A stretch of DNA of 64,000 nt, taken from assembly GCF_038050375.1 (NCBI RefSeq), contig NZ_CP150886.1, forward strand, positions 1,653,318 through 1,717,317. The letters run 5' to 3'. The notes beneath the pieces are model-generated. The model was not told the origin of the DNA, made no database searches, and worked only from the letters and a program-made list of their open reading frames with translations. The position numbers and the translations under genes are program-made. Positions 18,209 through 27,360 of this stretch are shown in pieces. The first letter of the stretch is position 1. Every line of letters begins with the position of its first letter. This stretch comes from Okeanomitos corallinicola TIOX110. Its GTDB lineage: Bacteria; Cyanobacteriota; Cyanobacteriia; Cyanobacteriales; Nostocaceae.

Positions 18209-19009
18209 TTACTCTGAAGAATTTTCAGAGTTTTCATCACTCAAGGGTTGCCGATGGGGAAACAAAGTAGTCAAAAGTCTATTAATGCTTCCTTGTCCAT
18301 ATATTTGTGTCCCAAAGGTATTATTTGGTTCAGCATGATTCGGACTGGTTTCGGGGGCTTGAGAGTTAGTTTCTGGAGAACCTGGGAGATTTGTTTCTTG
18401 GGGAATGGGGTCAGTAACCAGAGGAGTTTCTGTAACTGGAGGTGACTGGCTTTTCGGGGTGGGAGAAGGTGGAGAGACTGAAGTAGATTCTTGTTTAACT
18501 TGTTTAAAATCTATAAAGGCCGCAGCCGAGAATTGAGTAGAATTAACTACTGTTTTCTTTTCTTCTTCCTCTTCCTGTTGTTGGGACTCTAGGGTATCTT
18601 TAGTAGTTGTATCCGTGGCAGTTTTGACTGCTGATAAATTTTCAGGTTCATCAATTTTACGGCTACTATCTCCCAATATTGAACCAGATGCTAATACTTG
18701 CTCAGGTGCTACAGAACAATTGAACACTGTGGTAGCTGCACCGATACAAGCATTGGCCCCTATTTTGCCTTGACCAACCATTAAAAAGCCGGCTCCCAGG
18801 TTTGCTCCTGCTTCTATTTCTAGGATACCCTCATTGACCTGGAGAATTGACCCCATGCCAATACATACTCCAGCACCAATAATAATTTTACTTTTAGCAG
18901 CTGCTTGAAGTATTACCCCTGGTGCTATGACCGCACTGGGATGAATATTTACTTCGCCACTAATATAAGAATCTAATTTGTCGCTGAGGCGAAGCAACGG
19001 CACAGACAT
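18209..19009 (-). CDS. ccmN: Carboxysome assembly protein CcmN
   Basis: The N-terminal half (about 15-125) shows left-handed beta-helix hexapeptides (VNIHPSAVIAPGVILQA, IIIGAGVCIGMGSILQV). A long Pro/Thr/Ser linker leads to a C-terminal encapsulation peptide (GTQIYGQGSINRLLTTLFPH) followed by an acidic tail. In the family the N-terminal domain binds CcmM and the end peptide binds CcmK shell hexamers, so CcmN links the core to the shell. Gene order M-N-O supports the call despite low conservation of the linker. Confidence 0.92.
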   Translation of the reverse strand: MSVPLLRLSDKLDSYISGEVNIHPSAVIAPGVILQAAAKSKIIIGAGVCIGMGSILQVNEGILEIEAGANLGAGFLMVGQGKIGANACIGAATTVFNCSVAPEQVLASGSILGDSSRKIDEPENLSAVKTATDTTTKDTLESQQQEEEEEKKTVVNSTQFSAAAFIDFKQVKQESTSVSPPSPTPKSQSPPVTETPLVTDPIPQETNLPGSPETNSQAPETSPNHAEPNNTFGTQIYGQGSINRLLTTLFPHRQPLSDENSENSSE

Positions 19010-19111
19010 GAATTTTATTACCTCGGAAGCCGGAAAAATGAATAAGAAAAATTTTGAGGTGGGGTGGTGGGGAGGTGGGGTGATGGGGTGATGGGGATAA
19101 TAAATTAATAT

Positions 19112-19169
19112 CTGTCACCTGTCACCTGTCACCTGTCACCTGTCACCTGTCACCTATCACCTGTCACCT
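19112..19169. repeat. CTGTCAC heptamer array in the ccmM-ccmN gap
   Basis: About eight units of CTGTCAC, the complement of GGTGACA, run directly up to the ccmM stop. A G-rich stretch (GGTGGGG-like, about 19057-19098) precedes it. It lies inside the ccm transcript and could form structure in the mRNA. Confidence 0.88.
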
Positions 19170-19172
19170 AAA

Positions 19173-20840
19173 TTATGGACGTTGGATAATTGCTTCTAAC
19201 ACGCGGCGTTTGGCTGCGGTATCAATACCAATTAAACGCACATATTCCCCTGGATATTCAGAGATACAAGCTTCTAAAGCAGCGATCGCATCTCTTTCCG
19301 ATCTAGCTTCAATCTGACCTGCACTGGCCCAAGTACCTGTACGGAAACGGCGTTGATCTACGTGTTCCACACTAATCTTAAAACCACTGGTCAACAACTG
19401 TCTGAGTTGATCAACTACTTCCGCACTCAAACGGGTACTGGTTGCAGTTGCAGTTGCAGTTCTACCACCAACACTGGCAGATGCTACAGATGTTTTGCCG
19501 TTACTAGCAGCAACTACAGGCCCGTTAGGACGTTGAATAATAGTTTCCAGGACGCGGCGTTTAGCTTTGCTATCAATACCAATTAAACGTACATAGTCCC
19601 CTTGATGGGAAACCATACATTCTTCCAAAGCTGCTATCACGTCATTAGCTGAAGTTGTTTCAATGGGCTGGCAACTTTGCCAAGTACCTGTACGAAAACG
19701 ACGCTCATCTACGTGTTCTGTACCAATTTTGTAACCATTAGCCAAAAGTTGACGAATTTGGCTAACTGTTTCCGCACTGAGTCCACCACTAGCAACTGCA
19801 CCATTACCATTACCGTTATAGCTTCTGTAAGCTCCAGCAGATGCTGCCGCAGGAGCTTTAAAGCCAGATGTACTTGCAACCACACCATCTGGGCGTTGAA
19901 TAATGGTTTCTAATACTCGCTTTCTGCCCTGGTCAATCCCAAATAGACGCACATACTCGCCACTATGGTCTATTAAACAAGATTCTAAAGCAGAGATGGC
20001 TTCACCTAAAGACCGTGTTTCAATAGGCTGGCAACTTTCCCATGTACCTGTACGAAAACGTCTTTGATCTACGTGTTCTGTACCAATTTTATAACCTTGA
20101 TCTAGTAGATAGCGTACCTGCTCTACCGTTTCTGCACCCAATTTGCTTGCCACTTCAATACTCCTATCCAATTCTTCAACTGTAATACTTGTATAATTTT
20201 TCGCCCCATGAATATTCAATTCATCCCGGATGGGGGCAATACATTTAAGATCCTCTGCACAGCGATAGCCAGCCCGCAAAGCTTGATTTATCCCCACCAC
20301 GTGGTGAGCAAATTCCTGATCCTGATTTTGTACATCTGGTAGGCGATCAGCTTGTTGCTGTGTGGTAATTACTGAACCAGAGGCTACGTATTTACCCGGT
20401 GGAATTTCTACATCTTGTATTAATGCGTGCATCATGACGATGCAACCAGCACCTACCCTGGCATTAAAAACGGTGGAACGAAAGCCAATAAAACAACTTT
20501 CACCTACATACGCTGGCCCATGAATCAGTGCCATGTGGGTAATAGAAGCATCTTTACCAATCCATACCGAGTATTTTTTACCGTCATCACCAACTACTCG
20601 GCCTTGCTCCAACCCATGAATGACTACACCATCTTGAATATTAGTATTTTCACTGATATGAAAGGGTGTTCCTTCATCTGCTCTTATAGAAGTTCCTGGG
20701 GCAATAATCACATTCGCACCCAGGTGTACATCCCCAATTAAATTGCAAGAAGAATGTACAAATGCGGTTTGATGGACATCGGGTTCAGCTAAACTCCTTG
20801 ACCACGGGGTTGGGGGTGCCGCCGTGCTGCGGACTACCAT
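19173..20840 (-). CDS. ccmM: Carboxysome scaffold CcmM (gamma-carbonic anhydrase-like plus three SSUL domains)
   Basis: The product (555 aa) begins with a gamma-carbonic-anhydrase beta-helix (about 1-205, including [10 protein letters not shown] and [18 protein letters not shown] with metal-type His). Three RbcS-like SSUL repeats follow, each with the FRTGTW signature (near 268, 386 and 502). These bind and cluster Rubisco. SSUL1 and SSUL2 hold two Cys each (SCQPIE and the SC/EC in the next helix), while SSUL3 has TWASAGQIE and only one, as in well-studied CcmM where redox control lies in the first modules. An internal start before the SSULs giving a short form is known in the family but I could not pin it here. 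Confidence 0.96.
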   Translation of the reverse strand: MVVRSTAAPPTPWSRSLAEPDVHQTAFVHSSCNLIGDVHLGANVIIAPGTSIRADEGTPFHISENTNIQDGVVIHGLEQGRVVGDDGKKYSVWIGKDASITHMALIHGPAYVGESCFIGFRSTVFNARVGAGCIVMMHALIQDVEIPPGKYVASGSVITTQQQADRLPDVQNQDQEFAHHVVGINQALRAGYRCAEDLKCIAPIRDELNIHGAKNYTSITVEELDRSIEVASKLGAETVEQVRYLLDQGYKIGTEHVDQRRFRTGTWESCQPIETRSLGEAISALESCLIDHSGEYVRLFGIDQGRKRVLETIIQRPDGVVASTSGFKAPAAASAGAYRSYNGNGNGAVASGGLSAETVSQIRQLLANGYKIGTEHVDERRFRTGTWQSCQPIETTSANDVIAALEECMVSHQGDYVRLIGIDSKAKRRVLETIIQRPNGPVVAASNGKTSVASASVGGRTATATATSTRLSAEVVDQLRQLLTSGFKISVEHVDQRRFRTGTWASAGQIEARSERDAIAALEACISEYPGEYVRLIGIDTAAKRRVLEAIIQRP

Positions 20841-20907
20841 TGTGAGATTCCTCCTGAATATGCTTTTTGTCAGTTATTCAGTGGTCAGTTGTTGGTTGAC
20901 TATATTT

Positions 20908-20930
20908 CTGTCACCTGTCACCTGTCACCT
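20908..20930. repeat. CTGTCAC repeat in the ccmL-ccmM gap
   Basis: Three units of CTGTCAC just downstream of the ccmL stop. This is the second STRR copy within the ccm operon. Confidence 0.8.
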
Positions 20931-20939
20931 ATTTCTTGA

Positions 20940-21245
20940 CTATCTATACTGGTCTTTTTTGCTGTAAATAAGACCATTTTCAACATGAATGGTGTCTATG
21001 ATTGCCACTACTGCTGCATCTAATGGACGTTGTTCGTTACCAAGAACTTGACGAGCGGCACTTCCACGACTGATTAGTACCCACTCATCAAAGCCAGCCC
21101 CGACACTGTTATCAGCCGCTACTTCGTATTCTGGCAGAAGATTCCCATTTTCATCTATTAGTTGCAGCATCAATAGTTTTACACCTCTAAGACTAGGATC
21201 TTTTTGGGTGCTAACTACTGTGCCACGCACTTTTGCAATTTGCAT
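20940..21245 (-). CDS. ccmL: Carboxysome vertex protein CcmL
   Basis: The product (101 aa) is an EutN/CcmL-type small barrel: MQIAKVRGTVVSTQKDPSL, GVKLLMLQLIDENG, YEVAADNSVGAGFDEWVLI and RGSAARQVL. It forms pentamers that cap the twelve vertices of the carboxysome shell. It begins 7 bp after the ccmK1 stop, indicating tight co-expression. Confidence 0.96.
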   Translation of the reverse strand: MQIAKVRGTVVSTQKDPSLRGVKLLMLQLIDENGNLLPEYEVAADNSVGAGFDEWVLISRGSAARQVLGNEQRPLDAAVVAIIDTIHVENGLIYSKKDQYR

Positions 21246-21252
21246 CTAAAAA

Positions 21253-21594
21253 TTATTGTCTGCTTACAGGACGAATTCCACTCACACCTTCCCGGAACTG
21301 TTCTACATCCTCTGTATACCGAATTGGTAGTACATATTCTAAGTTTTCGTGGGGACGAGCGATGATGTGGGTAGATAAAACTTGTCCACCGTTTACTCTC
21401 TTGACGTTATCTACTCCAGCTGCTACTGAAGCTTGGACTTCGGAAACGTCACCACGAATGATTACTGTTACTCGTCCACTACCAATTTTTTCATAGCCTA
21501 CTAAGGTAACGCGAGCTGCTTTTACCATCGCATCAGCAGCTTCTACTACTGCTGGAAAGCCAAGAGTTTCAACCATTCCTACTGCAATTGACAT
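21253..21594 (-). CDS. ccmK1: Carboxysome shell hexamer protein CcmK (ccmK1 position)
   Basis: A single BMC domain (113 aa): [40 protein letters not shown] and [20 protein letters not shown]. It is about 11 residues longer at the C-terminus ([11 protein letters not shown]) than its upstream paralogue. The longer tail and second position match the K2-K1 arrangement of other cyanobacteria, which is why the symbol ccmK1 is used. Hexamers tile the shell facets. It lies 85 bp after ccmK2. Confidence 0.93.
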   Translation of the reverse strand: MSIAVGMVETLGFPAVVEAADAMVKAARVTLVGYEKIGSGRVTVIIRGDVSEVQASVAAGVDNVKRVNGGQVLSTHIIARPHENLEYVLPIRYTEDVEQFREGVSGIRPVSRQ

Positions 21595-21679
21595 TGGGGT
21601 TTCATCCTTAAATTAATTTTTTCAACAGACAAGTATTTCAAATCAAGTAGCACCGTTAACTGCTTATTATCAAAAGCGG

Positions 21680-21988
21680 TTAAGTACGGAACTGTTCTAC
21701 TGCTTCGGTGTAACGAATAGGTAATACATATTCTAGGTTTTCGTGGGGACGAGCGATGATGTGAGTAGATAAAACTTCACCACCGTTGACTCTTTTGGCT
21801 GCTTCAATTCCAGCTGATACTGAAGCTTGGACTTCGGAAACGTCTCCCCGAACTATTACGGTAACACGCGCACTACCAATTTTTTCATATCCTACCAAAG
21901 TTACACGAGCTGCTTTCACCATCGCATCAGCAGCTTCTACTACCGCAGGAAACCCTTTAGTCTCAATCATTCCAACTGCAATTGGCAT
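21680..21988 (-). CDS. ccmK2: Carboxysome shell hexamer protein CcmK (ccmK2 position)
   Basis: A single BMC domain (102 aa) ending VEQFRT, almost identical to its neighbour (for example [20 protein letters not shown]). An AGGAG lies about 7 bp before the ATG. As first gene of the operon and the shorter of the pair it fits CcmK2, the main facet protein of the shell. The two copies arose by tandem duplication and their DNA remains alike. Confidence 0.94.
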   Translation of the reverse strand: MPIAVGMIETKGFPAVVEAADAMVKAARVTLVGYEKIGSARVTVIVRGDVSEVQASVSAGIEAAKRVNGGEVLSTHIIARPHENLEYVLPIRYTEAVEQFRT

Positions 21989-22647
21989 CGCAGAACTCCT
22001 AAAAATTTAATACAATCAGTACTATGGGTGGAAATTTTTGACGGGGATGCTCATTTTGATCCCAGAAAATTACTTCTAAAATTAAGCATAGGAAACCTTG
22101 GCATCCCTGGCAACATAAATTACTATAATAGTTTGTAATAAAAAAGTTTAAAAAAACTTAACAAAACTTAATTCACTCCTAAATCTTAGATAAAAATCCA
22201 CGGTTTCCTGGAGTGGTCGCTTATGCTTTATAATCTCTTTATCACATTTAGAAAACATAGTTCATAGCCAGTGCTGATTACATCTGGCTGGGATTGATTA
22301 GAGGCTGCATATTCCACTGTCTCAATCTTTCCTGACATTTTGTTATCTTTATATGCATTCCATGAAAAATATATAAGTTGACTAAATGTAACCTAGAAAT
22401 TTACTTTTCCAAAGTATAAATACAAATTTACAAGCAGAGGGTTTGTGAATACGAGTAGATGCTTTTAGCTGTGTAAATGTTATCTGTAAATGCCATTTAT
22501 GTAGCAGATTCGGGAGTAAAAACACATAGTTAAAATTGGCTAAGAATATTTAGTAAAACTAAGATTTTAAGAAGCTAAATTTTTATGAACAAAACTTTTT
22601 TCAACTTATTTAATAAACTAAAGGTTGAGTCGTCAAGGAAAATTTAG
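21989..22647. promoter_or_regulatory. Shared divergent control region of the ccm and ndhF4 operons
   Basis: These 659 bp, without a credible gene, separate the starts of ccmK2 (leftward) and ndhF4 (rightward), so both carbon-concentrating operons must be driven from here. It is AT-rich. The ~150 bp before ndhF4 hold several TAAAAT/TATAAA-like boxes, but I cannot name a promoter or a LysR-type (CcmR/CmpR) site with confidence. Its length leaves room for long leaders or a small RNA. Confidence 0.5.
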
Positions 22648-24504
22648 ATGAATGACTTTCTATTCTTTACGAGTTTGTTTGTACCTTTTTACAGCTTACT
22701 AGGTGCGATTTTGACTTTGCCTTGGGGCATAGGATTGATTAAACGTACGGGACCGCGACCTGCTGCCTATTTTAACTTGTTGACAACTTTTTTAGGTTTT
22801 ATTCACAGCCTATTTGTGTTTAAAGATATCTGGAATAGGGCGCAGGAAAACTTAGTAATTACTTGGTTTCAGGCGGCGGATTTTAAGTTAACCTTTGCTC
22901 TAGAACTATCACCAGTGAGTATTGGGGCTGTAGTTTTAATTACTGGTTTGAGTCTATTAGCCCAAATTTATGCTCTGGGTTATATGGAGAAAGACTGGTC
23001 ATTAGCCAGGTTTTTTGGGTTACTGGGATTTTTTGAAGCTGCCTTGTGTGGGTTAGCAATTAGTGATTCTTTATTCCTCAGTTATGCTTTGTTGGAAGTT
23101 CTCACCCTTTCTACTTATTTGCTGGTGGGTTTTTGGTATGCTCAACCTTTGGTAGTAACGGCTGCCAGGGATGCGTTTCTGACTAAACGGGTGGGAGATT
23201 TGTTATTGCTAATGGGTGTTGTTACCCTTTCGACTTTATCTGGGAGTTTAAATTTTTCTGACTTGTATGAGTGGGCGCAAACTGCGGATTTAAGTCCTTT
23301 AACATCAACATTGCTGGGCATAGCTTTAATTGCTGGGCCTGCGGGTAAGTGCGCTCAATTTCCTCTGCATTTATGGTTGGATGAGGCGATGGAGGGACCA
23401 AACCCGGCTTCGGTGATGCGAAATTCTCTGGTAGTGGGTGGTGGGGCTTATGTTTTATACAAACTTGAACCAATATTGGCTTTATCCCCTGTGGCGCTGA
23501 ATGTTTTGGTGTTCTTGGGGATAGTAACCGCTGTGGGGGCAACATTGGTATCAATTGCCCAAATTGATATCAAGCGTGCTTTATCTCATTCGACCAGTGC
23601 CTATATGGGACTGGTATTTTTGGCAGTGGGTTTAGAACAAGGTGGTGTGGCTTTGATGTTGCTGTTAACTCATGCGATCGCCAAAGCACTGTTATTTATG
23701 AGTTCTGGTTCTATCATATATACTACCCAAAGTCAAGACTTAACAGAAATGGGTGGTTTGTGGTCACGGATGCCAGCTACTACAACCGCCTTTGTAGTGG
23801 GTTCGGCCGGGATGGTGACATTATTGCCATTGGGTAGTTTTTGGGCAATGTTAGCTTGGGCTGATGGTTTAGTTAAGGTTAATCCTTGGGTGATTGCAGT
23901 TTTAGTCCTAGTTAATGGTTTAACAGCTTTGAATTTAACTAGAGTATTCCGCCTGATTTTTTGGGGAGAACCGCAGCAAAAAACACGCCGCGCTCCGGAA
24001 GTTGGTTGGACAATGGCTTTACCAATGGTAATTTTAACCGTAATTACCCTGATGTTACCTCTCATGCTTCAGCAATGGTACTTACTACCAGAATGGAAAA
24101 GTATAGATTGGTATGTATTATCTGCCTTGTTAACTTCCACTATTTTAGGTTTGACCATTGGCTCAACTATGTATCTACATAAAGGTTGGTCAAGATCCAC
24201 AATTTTGGGTTGGAGATTTATCCAGGATTTACTAGGTTATGATTTTTACATTGACCGAGTTTATCGCCTCACCATTGTTAGTGCTGTAGCAATGTTATCG
24301 AAAATATCCGCTTGGAGCGATCGCTATTTGGTAGATGGTTTGGTAAACTTAGTCGGTTTCGCTACCATTTTTGGTGGACAAAGTTTAAAGTACAGTATTT
24401 CCGGTCAATCCCAAGCCTATATGTTAACCATCTTAGTCGTGATCAGTGTACTTGGTTTCTTCATTAGTTGGTCATTGGGTTTACTGGATAAATTACCTTT
24501 TTGA
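22648..24504 (+). CDS. ndhF4: NDH-1 CO2-uptake subunit NdhF4
   Basis: The product (618 aa) is a multi-pass NdhF/NuoL-type antiporter subunit (GLALISLLAQIYALGYMEKDW-like region, AARDAFLTKRVGDLLLLMGV, PLHLWLDEAMEGPNPASVMR, VGATLVSIAQIDIKRALSHS with the conserved Lys). It is shorter than respiratory NdhF1. Position with ndhD4 and cupB next to ccmKKLMN, as in Anabaena, assigns it to the constitutive NDH-1MS' complex that hydrates CO2 using photosynthetic electron flow in the thylakoid membrane. Assignment as F4 rather than F3 rests on the cupB-type partner. Confidence 0.88.
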   Translation: MNDFLFFTSLFVPFYSLLGAILTLPWGIGLIKRTGPRPAAYFNLLTTFLGFIHSLFVFKDIWNRAQENLVITWFQAADFKLTFALELSPVSIGAVVLITGLSLLAQIYALGYMEKDWSLARFFGLLGFFEAALCGLAISDSLFLSYALLEVLTLSTYLLVGFWYAQPLVVTAARDAFLTKRVGDLLLLMGVVTLSTLSGSLNFSDLYEWAQTADLSPLTSTLLGIALIAGPAGKCAQFPLHLWLDEAMEGPNPASVMRNSLVVGGGAYVLYKLEPILALSPVALNVLVFLGIVTAVGATLVSIAQIDIKRALSHSTSAYMGLVFLAVGLEQGGVALMLLLTHAIAKALLFMSSGSIIYTTQSQDLTEMGGLWSRMPATTTAFVVGSAGMVTLLPLGSFWAMLAWADGLVKVNPWVIAVLVLVNGLTALNLTRVFRLIFWGEPQQKTRRAPEVGWTMALPMVILTVITLMLPLMLQQWYLLPEWKSIDWYVLSALLTSTILGLTIGSTMYLHKGWSRSTILGWRFIQDLLGYDFYIDRVYRLTIVSAVAMLSKISAWSDRYLVDGLVNLVGFATIFGGQSLKYSISGQSQAYMLTILVVISVLGFFISWSLGLLDKLPF

Positions 24505-24507
24505 ATA

Positions 24508-24543
24508 GGTGACTGGTGACTGGTGACTGGTGACTGGTGACTG
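24508..24543. repeat. GGTGACT heptamer array
   Basis: Five GGTGACT units directly after the ndhF4 stop codon, a variant of the GGTGACA family, lie in the 108-bp gap before ndhD4. Confidence 0.85.
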
Positions 24544-24612
24544 GGTAATCAAGTTTTATTCTTGCCAATAATGAACAATGCCCAATAACGACTAATAATC
24601 ACTGACAAGCTT

Positions 24613-26094
24613 ATGATGTTGAGTATTTTAATTTTGCTACCATTAATTGGTGCAGCCTTAATTGGTTTCTATCCCACTACCATAAATGGGAAAATAGCCC
24701 GTGGTATGGCTTTAACCTGCGCGGTAATTATCTTTCTGTGGACAATTTTCCTGACAGTGAAATTTAATCCGGCAGAGGTAGGGATACAGTTTGCTGAGTC
24801 TTTACCTTGGATAGATGTTTTAGGCTTGAACTATAATCTAGGCATAGATGGTTTATCTCTGCCATTATTGCTGTTGAATGGACTTTTAACCTGTATTGCT
24901 GTTTATAGCAGTGATGAGACGATTCAACGGCCAAGATTTTACTATTCCTTGATTCTGCTCCTCTGTACAGGAGTGATAGGGGCATTTTTAGCACAGGATT
25001 TATTGTTATTCTTCCTGTTTTATGAATTGGAATTAATTCCCCTCTATCTCTTAATTGCTATTTGGGGTGGTGCAAAAAGGGGTTATGCTGCAACAAAGTT
25101 TTTGATTTACACCGCTTTTTCCGGGATTCTGATTTTAGCTAGTTTCTTGGGTATGGTGTGGTTGAGTAACTCTCCTACCTTTGGACTAGCGACTTTAAAC
25201 GCTCATACTCTCCCACTAGGGACACAACTTTTACTATTAATCGGGATTTTGGTAGGGTTTGGGATTAAAATTCCCCTGATTCCTTTCCATACATGGTTAC
25301 CAGATGCTCACGTGGAAGCTTCCACACCCATCTCTGTTTTATTAGCTGGGGTGTTGTTGAAATTGGGGACTTATGGTTTACTGCGGTTTGGGATGAACTT
25401 GTTACCAGCAGCTTGGGAATATGCTGCACCTTCCTTAGCAACATGGGCTGTAGTTAGTGTATTGTTTGGTGCATCCTGTGCGATCGCCCAAACTGATATG
25501 AAAAAAATGGTAGCCTATAGTTCTGTCGGTCACATGGGCTATATTTTACTAGCGGCGGCGGCCGCTACACCTGTTAGCATTTTAGGTGCTGTGATGCAAA
25601 TGGTTAGTCACGGTTTAATTTCTGCACTGATGTTTTTATTGGTGGGAGTTATCTATAAAAAAGCTGGTAGCCGTGATTTAGATGTGATCAAAGGACTATT
25701 AAACCCAGAAAGAGGAATGCCAGTCATTGGTACATTGATGGTGTTAGGAGTCATGGCCAGCGCAGGGATACCGGGAATGGTGGGTTTCATTGCTGAATTC
25801 ATTATTTTTCGGGGTAGTTTTGAGGCTTTCCCAGTACAAACTCTATTATCAATGTTAGGGACTGGTTTAACGGCGGTTTACTTCTTACTTCTGCTTAACC
25901 GTGCCTTTTTTGGGCGTTTATCTGCACCACTGATCAACTTACCTAGAGTTTATTGGAGCGATCGCATTCCTGCCTTTATCTTAGCTTTGTTAATTGTAGT
26001 TTTCGGGATTCAACCAGCTTGGTTAGTACATTGGACACAAGCCACAATTCAAGGAATGGTCAATACACAGAACCTAATAACTCAAATACTCTGA
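24613..26094 (+). CDS. ndhD4: NDH-1 CO2-uptake subunit NdhD4
   Basis: The product (493 aa) has the NdhD/NuoM hallmarks: LFFLFYELELIPLYLLIAIWG with the membrane Glu, IPLIPFHTWLPDAHVEASTP, and IAQTDMKKMVAYSSVGHMGY with the paired Lys. It is a proton-channel subunit working with NdhF4 and CupB in the NDH-1MS' CO2 hydration complex. The start at 24613 is MM; the second ATG at 24616 is equally possible. It is separated from cupB by a 2.9-kb interval holding foreign-looking genes. Confidence 0.9.
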   Translation: MMLSILILLPLIGAALIGFYPTTINGKIARGMALTCAVIIFLWTIFLTVKFNPAEVGIQFAESLPWIDVLGLNYNLGIDGLSLPLLLLNGLLTCIAVYSSDETIQRPRFYYSLILLLCTGVIGAFLAQDLLLFFLFYELELIPLYLLIAIWGGAKRGYAATKFLIYTAFSGILILASFLGMVWLSNSPTFGLATLNAHTLPLGTQLLLLIGILVGFGIKIPLIPFHTWLPDAHVEASTPISVLLAGVLLKLGTYGLLRFGMNLLPAAWEYAAPSLATWAVVSVLFGASCAIAQTDMKKMVAYSSVGHMGYILLAAAAATPVSILGAVMQMVSHGLISALMFLLVGVIYKKAGSRDLDVIKGLLNPERGMPVIGTLMVLGVMASAGIPGMVGFIAEFIIFRGSFEAFPVQTLLSMLGTGLTAVYFLLLLNRAFFGRLSAPLINLPRVYWSDRIPAFILALLIVVFGIQPAWLVHWTQATIQGMVNTQNLITQIL

Positions 26095-26129
26095 TATCAG
26101 AGGAGAAAAGTAAAAGTTGAATAATGGAT

Positions 26130-26172
26130 GCTAGAAATTGGGAAAATTTAGTTTGACATTCCCAATTCTAGC
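26130..26172 (+). terminator. Stem-loop after ndhD4
   Basis: GCTAGAAATTGGGAA (26130-26144) pairs with TTCCCAATTCTAGC (26159-26172) with one bulged base and a 14-base loop. It lies 36 bp past the ndhD4 stop with no T-tract, so it could slow or stop transcription, or mark the left edge of the inserted three-gene island. Confidence 0.5.
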
Positions 26173-26277
26173 AACCAGTATTAATCAATAATTTAATGGT
26201 TAAAGTGTCTTTATTCATGTTATTTTTGATAAATAGATTCACAACAACCACAAAAAACAAAACAAAGGATTTTATAA

Positions 26278-26577
26278 ATGAAATCAAAACATTTAGAAAT
26301 ATATGCAGATGGCGCGGGTATCATGGTTGGTTCAACCGTAAGTAAACTAAATTTTTACTCTGTTGTAGATATTTCAGAAGATAATGAAGAAAAACAAATA
26401 GAAGAATTGAAAGTACAGATAGCTATTCCTACAATCACTTTACTCAAAGTATGCGCTAGATTCTTAAAGCAAATTAAAACCGACGAGCAAGAGATTATTA
26501 GTGTCATAGACAGTCATAAAGAAGAAATCATAAAAACCTTGGCAAGTTTAGCATTACAAGAAAGTGATGGAGAATAA
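26278..26577 (+). CDS. Island gene 1, unknown 99-aa protein
   Basis: First of three tightly spaced genes between ndhD4 and cupB. The sequence starts MKSKHLEIYADGAGIMVGST, looks like a beta-rich N-terminal half, and is followed by a helical acidic part (LLKVCARFLKQIKTDEQEII). There is no signal or membrane segment. Its stop is 2 bp before the next ATG, so translation is coupled. I do not recognise a family. Confidence 0.6.
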   Translation: MKSKHLEIYADGAGIMVGSTVSKLNFYSVVDISEDNEEKQIEELKVQIAIPTITLLKVCARFLKQIKTDEQEIISVIDSHKEEIIKTLASLALQESDGE

Positions 26578-26579
26578 AA

Positions 26580-27107
26580 ATGTTAAAAATAACTTCACAA
26601 TTAGAAAAATCTCCCTTGTTAAAACATAATTACGAATTTCTGCGGAAAACCAAGATGATCACTTCTATTTCCGTGCAGATGCAGAAGGTACAGACAAACC
26701 AATACTATCATAAATTTGTCGCTTTTGAAGATGAAAAAATTAGACTTGATAAATTAAGAAAAAAGTCTAAACTAATTATTGAAATACGTAATTATTTGTC
26801 TTTAAATGAAGATTGGGACGGATATCAAGGAGTTGCGCCTCAATCAAAAACAATTGAAGAAACTATTTATTTTGTAAAAAATATACCTGATTTTATATCA
26901 TTACCTAAACCAATGGTAAGTGGTACAGGAATAGTTGGCTTGTTTTGGGAAAATGATAATGTTTATGCTGAAGTATGTTTTGAAGGTGATGGAACATTTT
27001 GGTATTACGGAACAGATAGTGATTTGGAAATAGGAGAAGAATCTGTATCTATTCAAGATACACATGAATTACCAAAAAAATTAATTAATTTAATTAAGAA
27101 AATTTAA
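26580..27107 (+). CDS. Island gene 2, unknown 175-aa protein
   Basis: A cytoplasmic-looking protein with Lys-rich N-terminal helices. A motif LNEDWDGYQGVAPQSKTIEE (about 79-98) recurs in small cyanobacterial hypothetical proteins I have seen, often in toxin-antitoxin-like or mobile contexts. A beta-rich C-terminal half follows (GTGIVGLFWENDNVYAEVCF, GDGTFWYYG). It is 2 bp after gene 1 and 6 bp before gene 3. Function unknown. Confidence 0.6.
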   Translation: MLKITSQLEKSPLLKHNYEFLRKTKMITSISVQMQKVQTNQYYHKFVAFEDEKIRLDKLRKKSKLIIEIRNYLSLNEDWDGYQGVAPQSKTIEETIYFVKNIPDFISLPKPMVSGTGIVGLFWENDNVYAEVCFEGDGTFWYYGTDSDLEIGEESVSIQDTHELPKKLINLIKKI

Positions 27108-27360
27108 TTTTCTATGAACTGTTCAGAAATTTACAATGTAACATCTAATAGATGTAAGTTTGTACAAAAAAATGATTCTCAATGTAATTGTGAAAAAGTT
27201 TCAGTTAGTCAATATTCTCCAGGGAGAATAGAAGATGATGAAATACTAATCAGACAAATTTATTCACCTATTCATATAGATCAAGAAACCGGGAAAGTTA
27301 ATTCCCTTGCTTTTGATGATGCTAAAGATAAAGGTATGTCAGTAAATAGAAAAACATATA

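Noticed and set aside
20427-20741. Long frames antisense to ccmM and other conserved genes
   Set aside because: They mirror strongly conserved coding sequence on the opposite strand and have no independent support.
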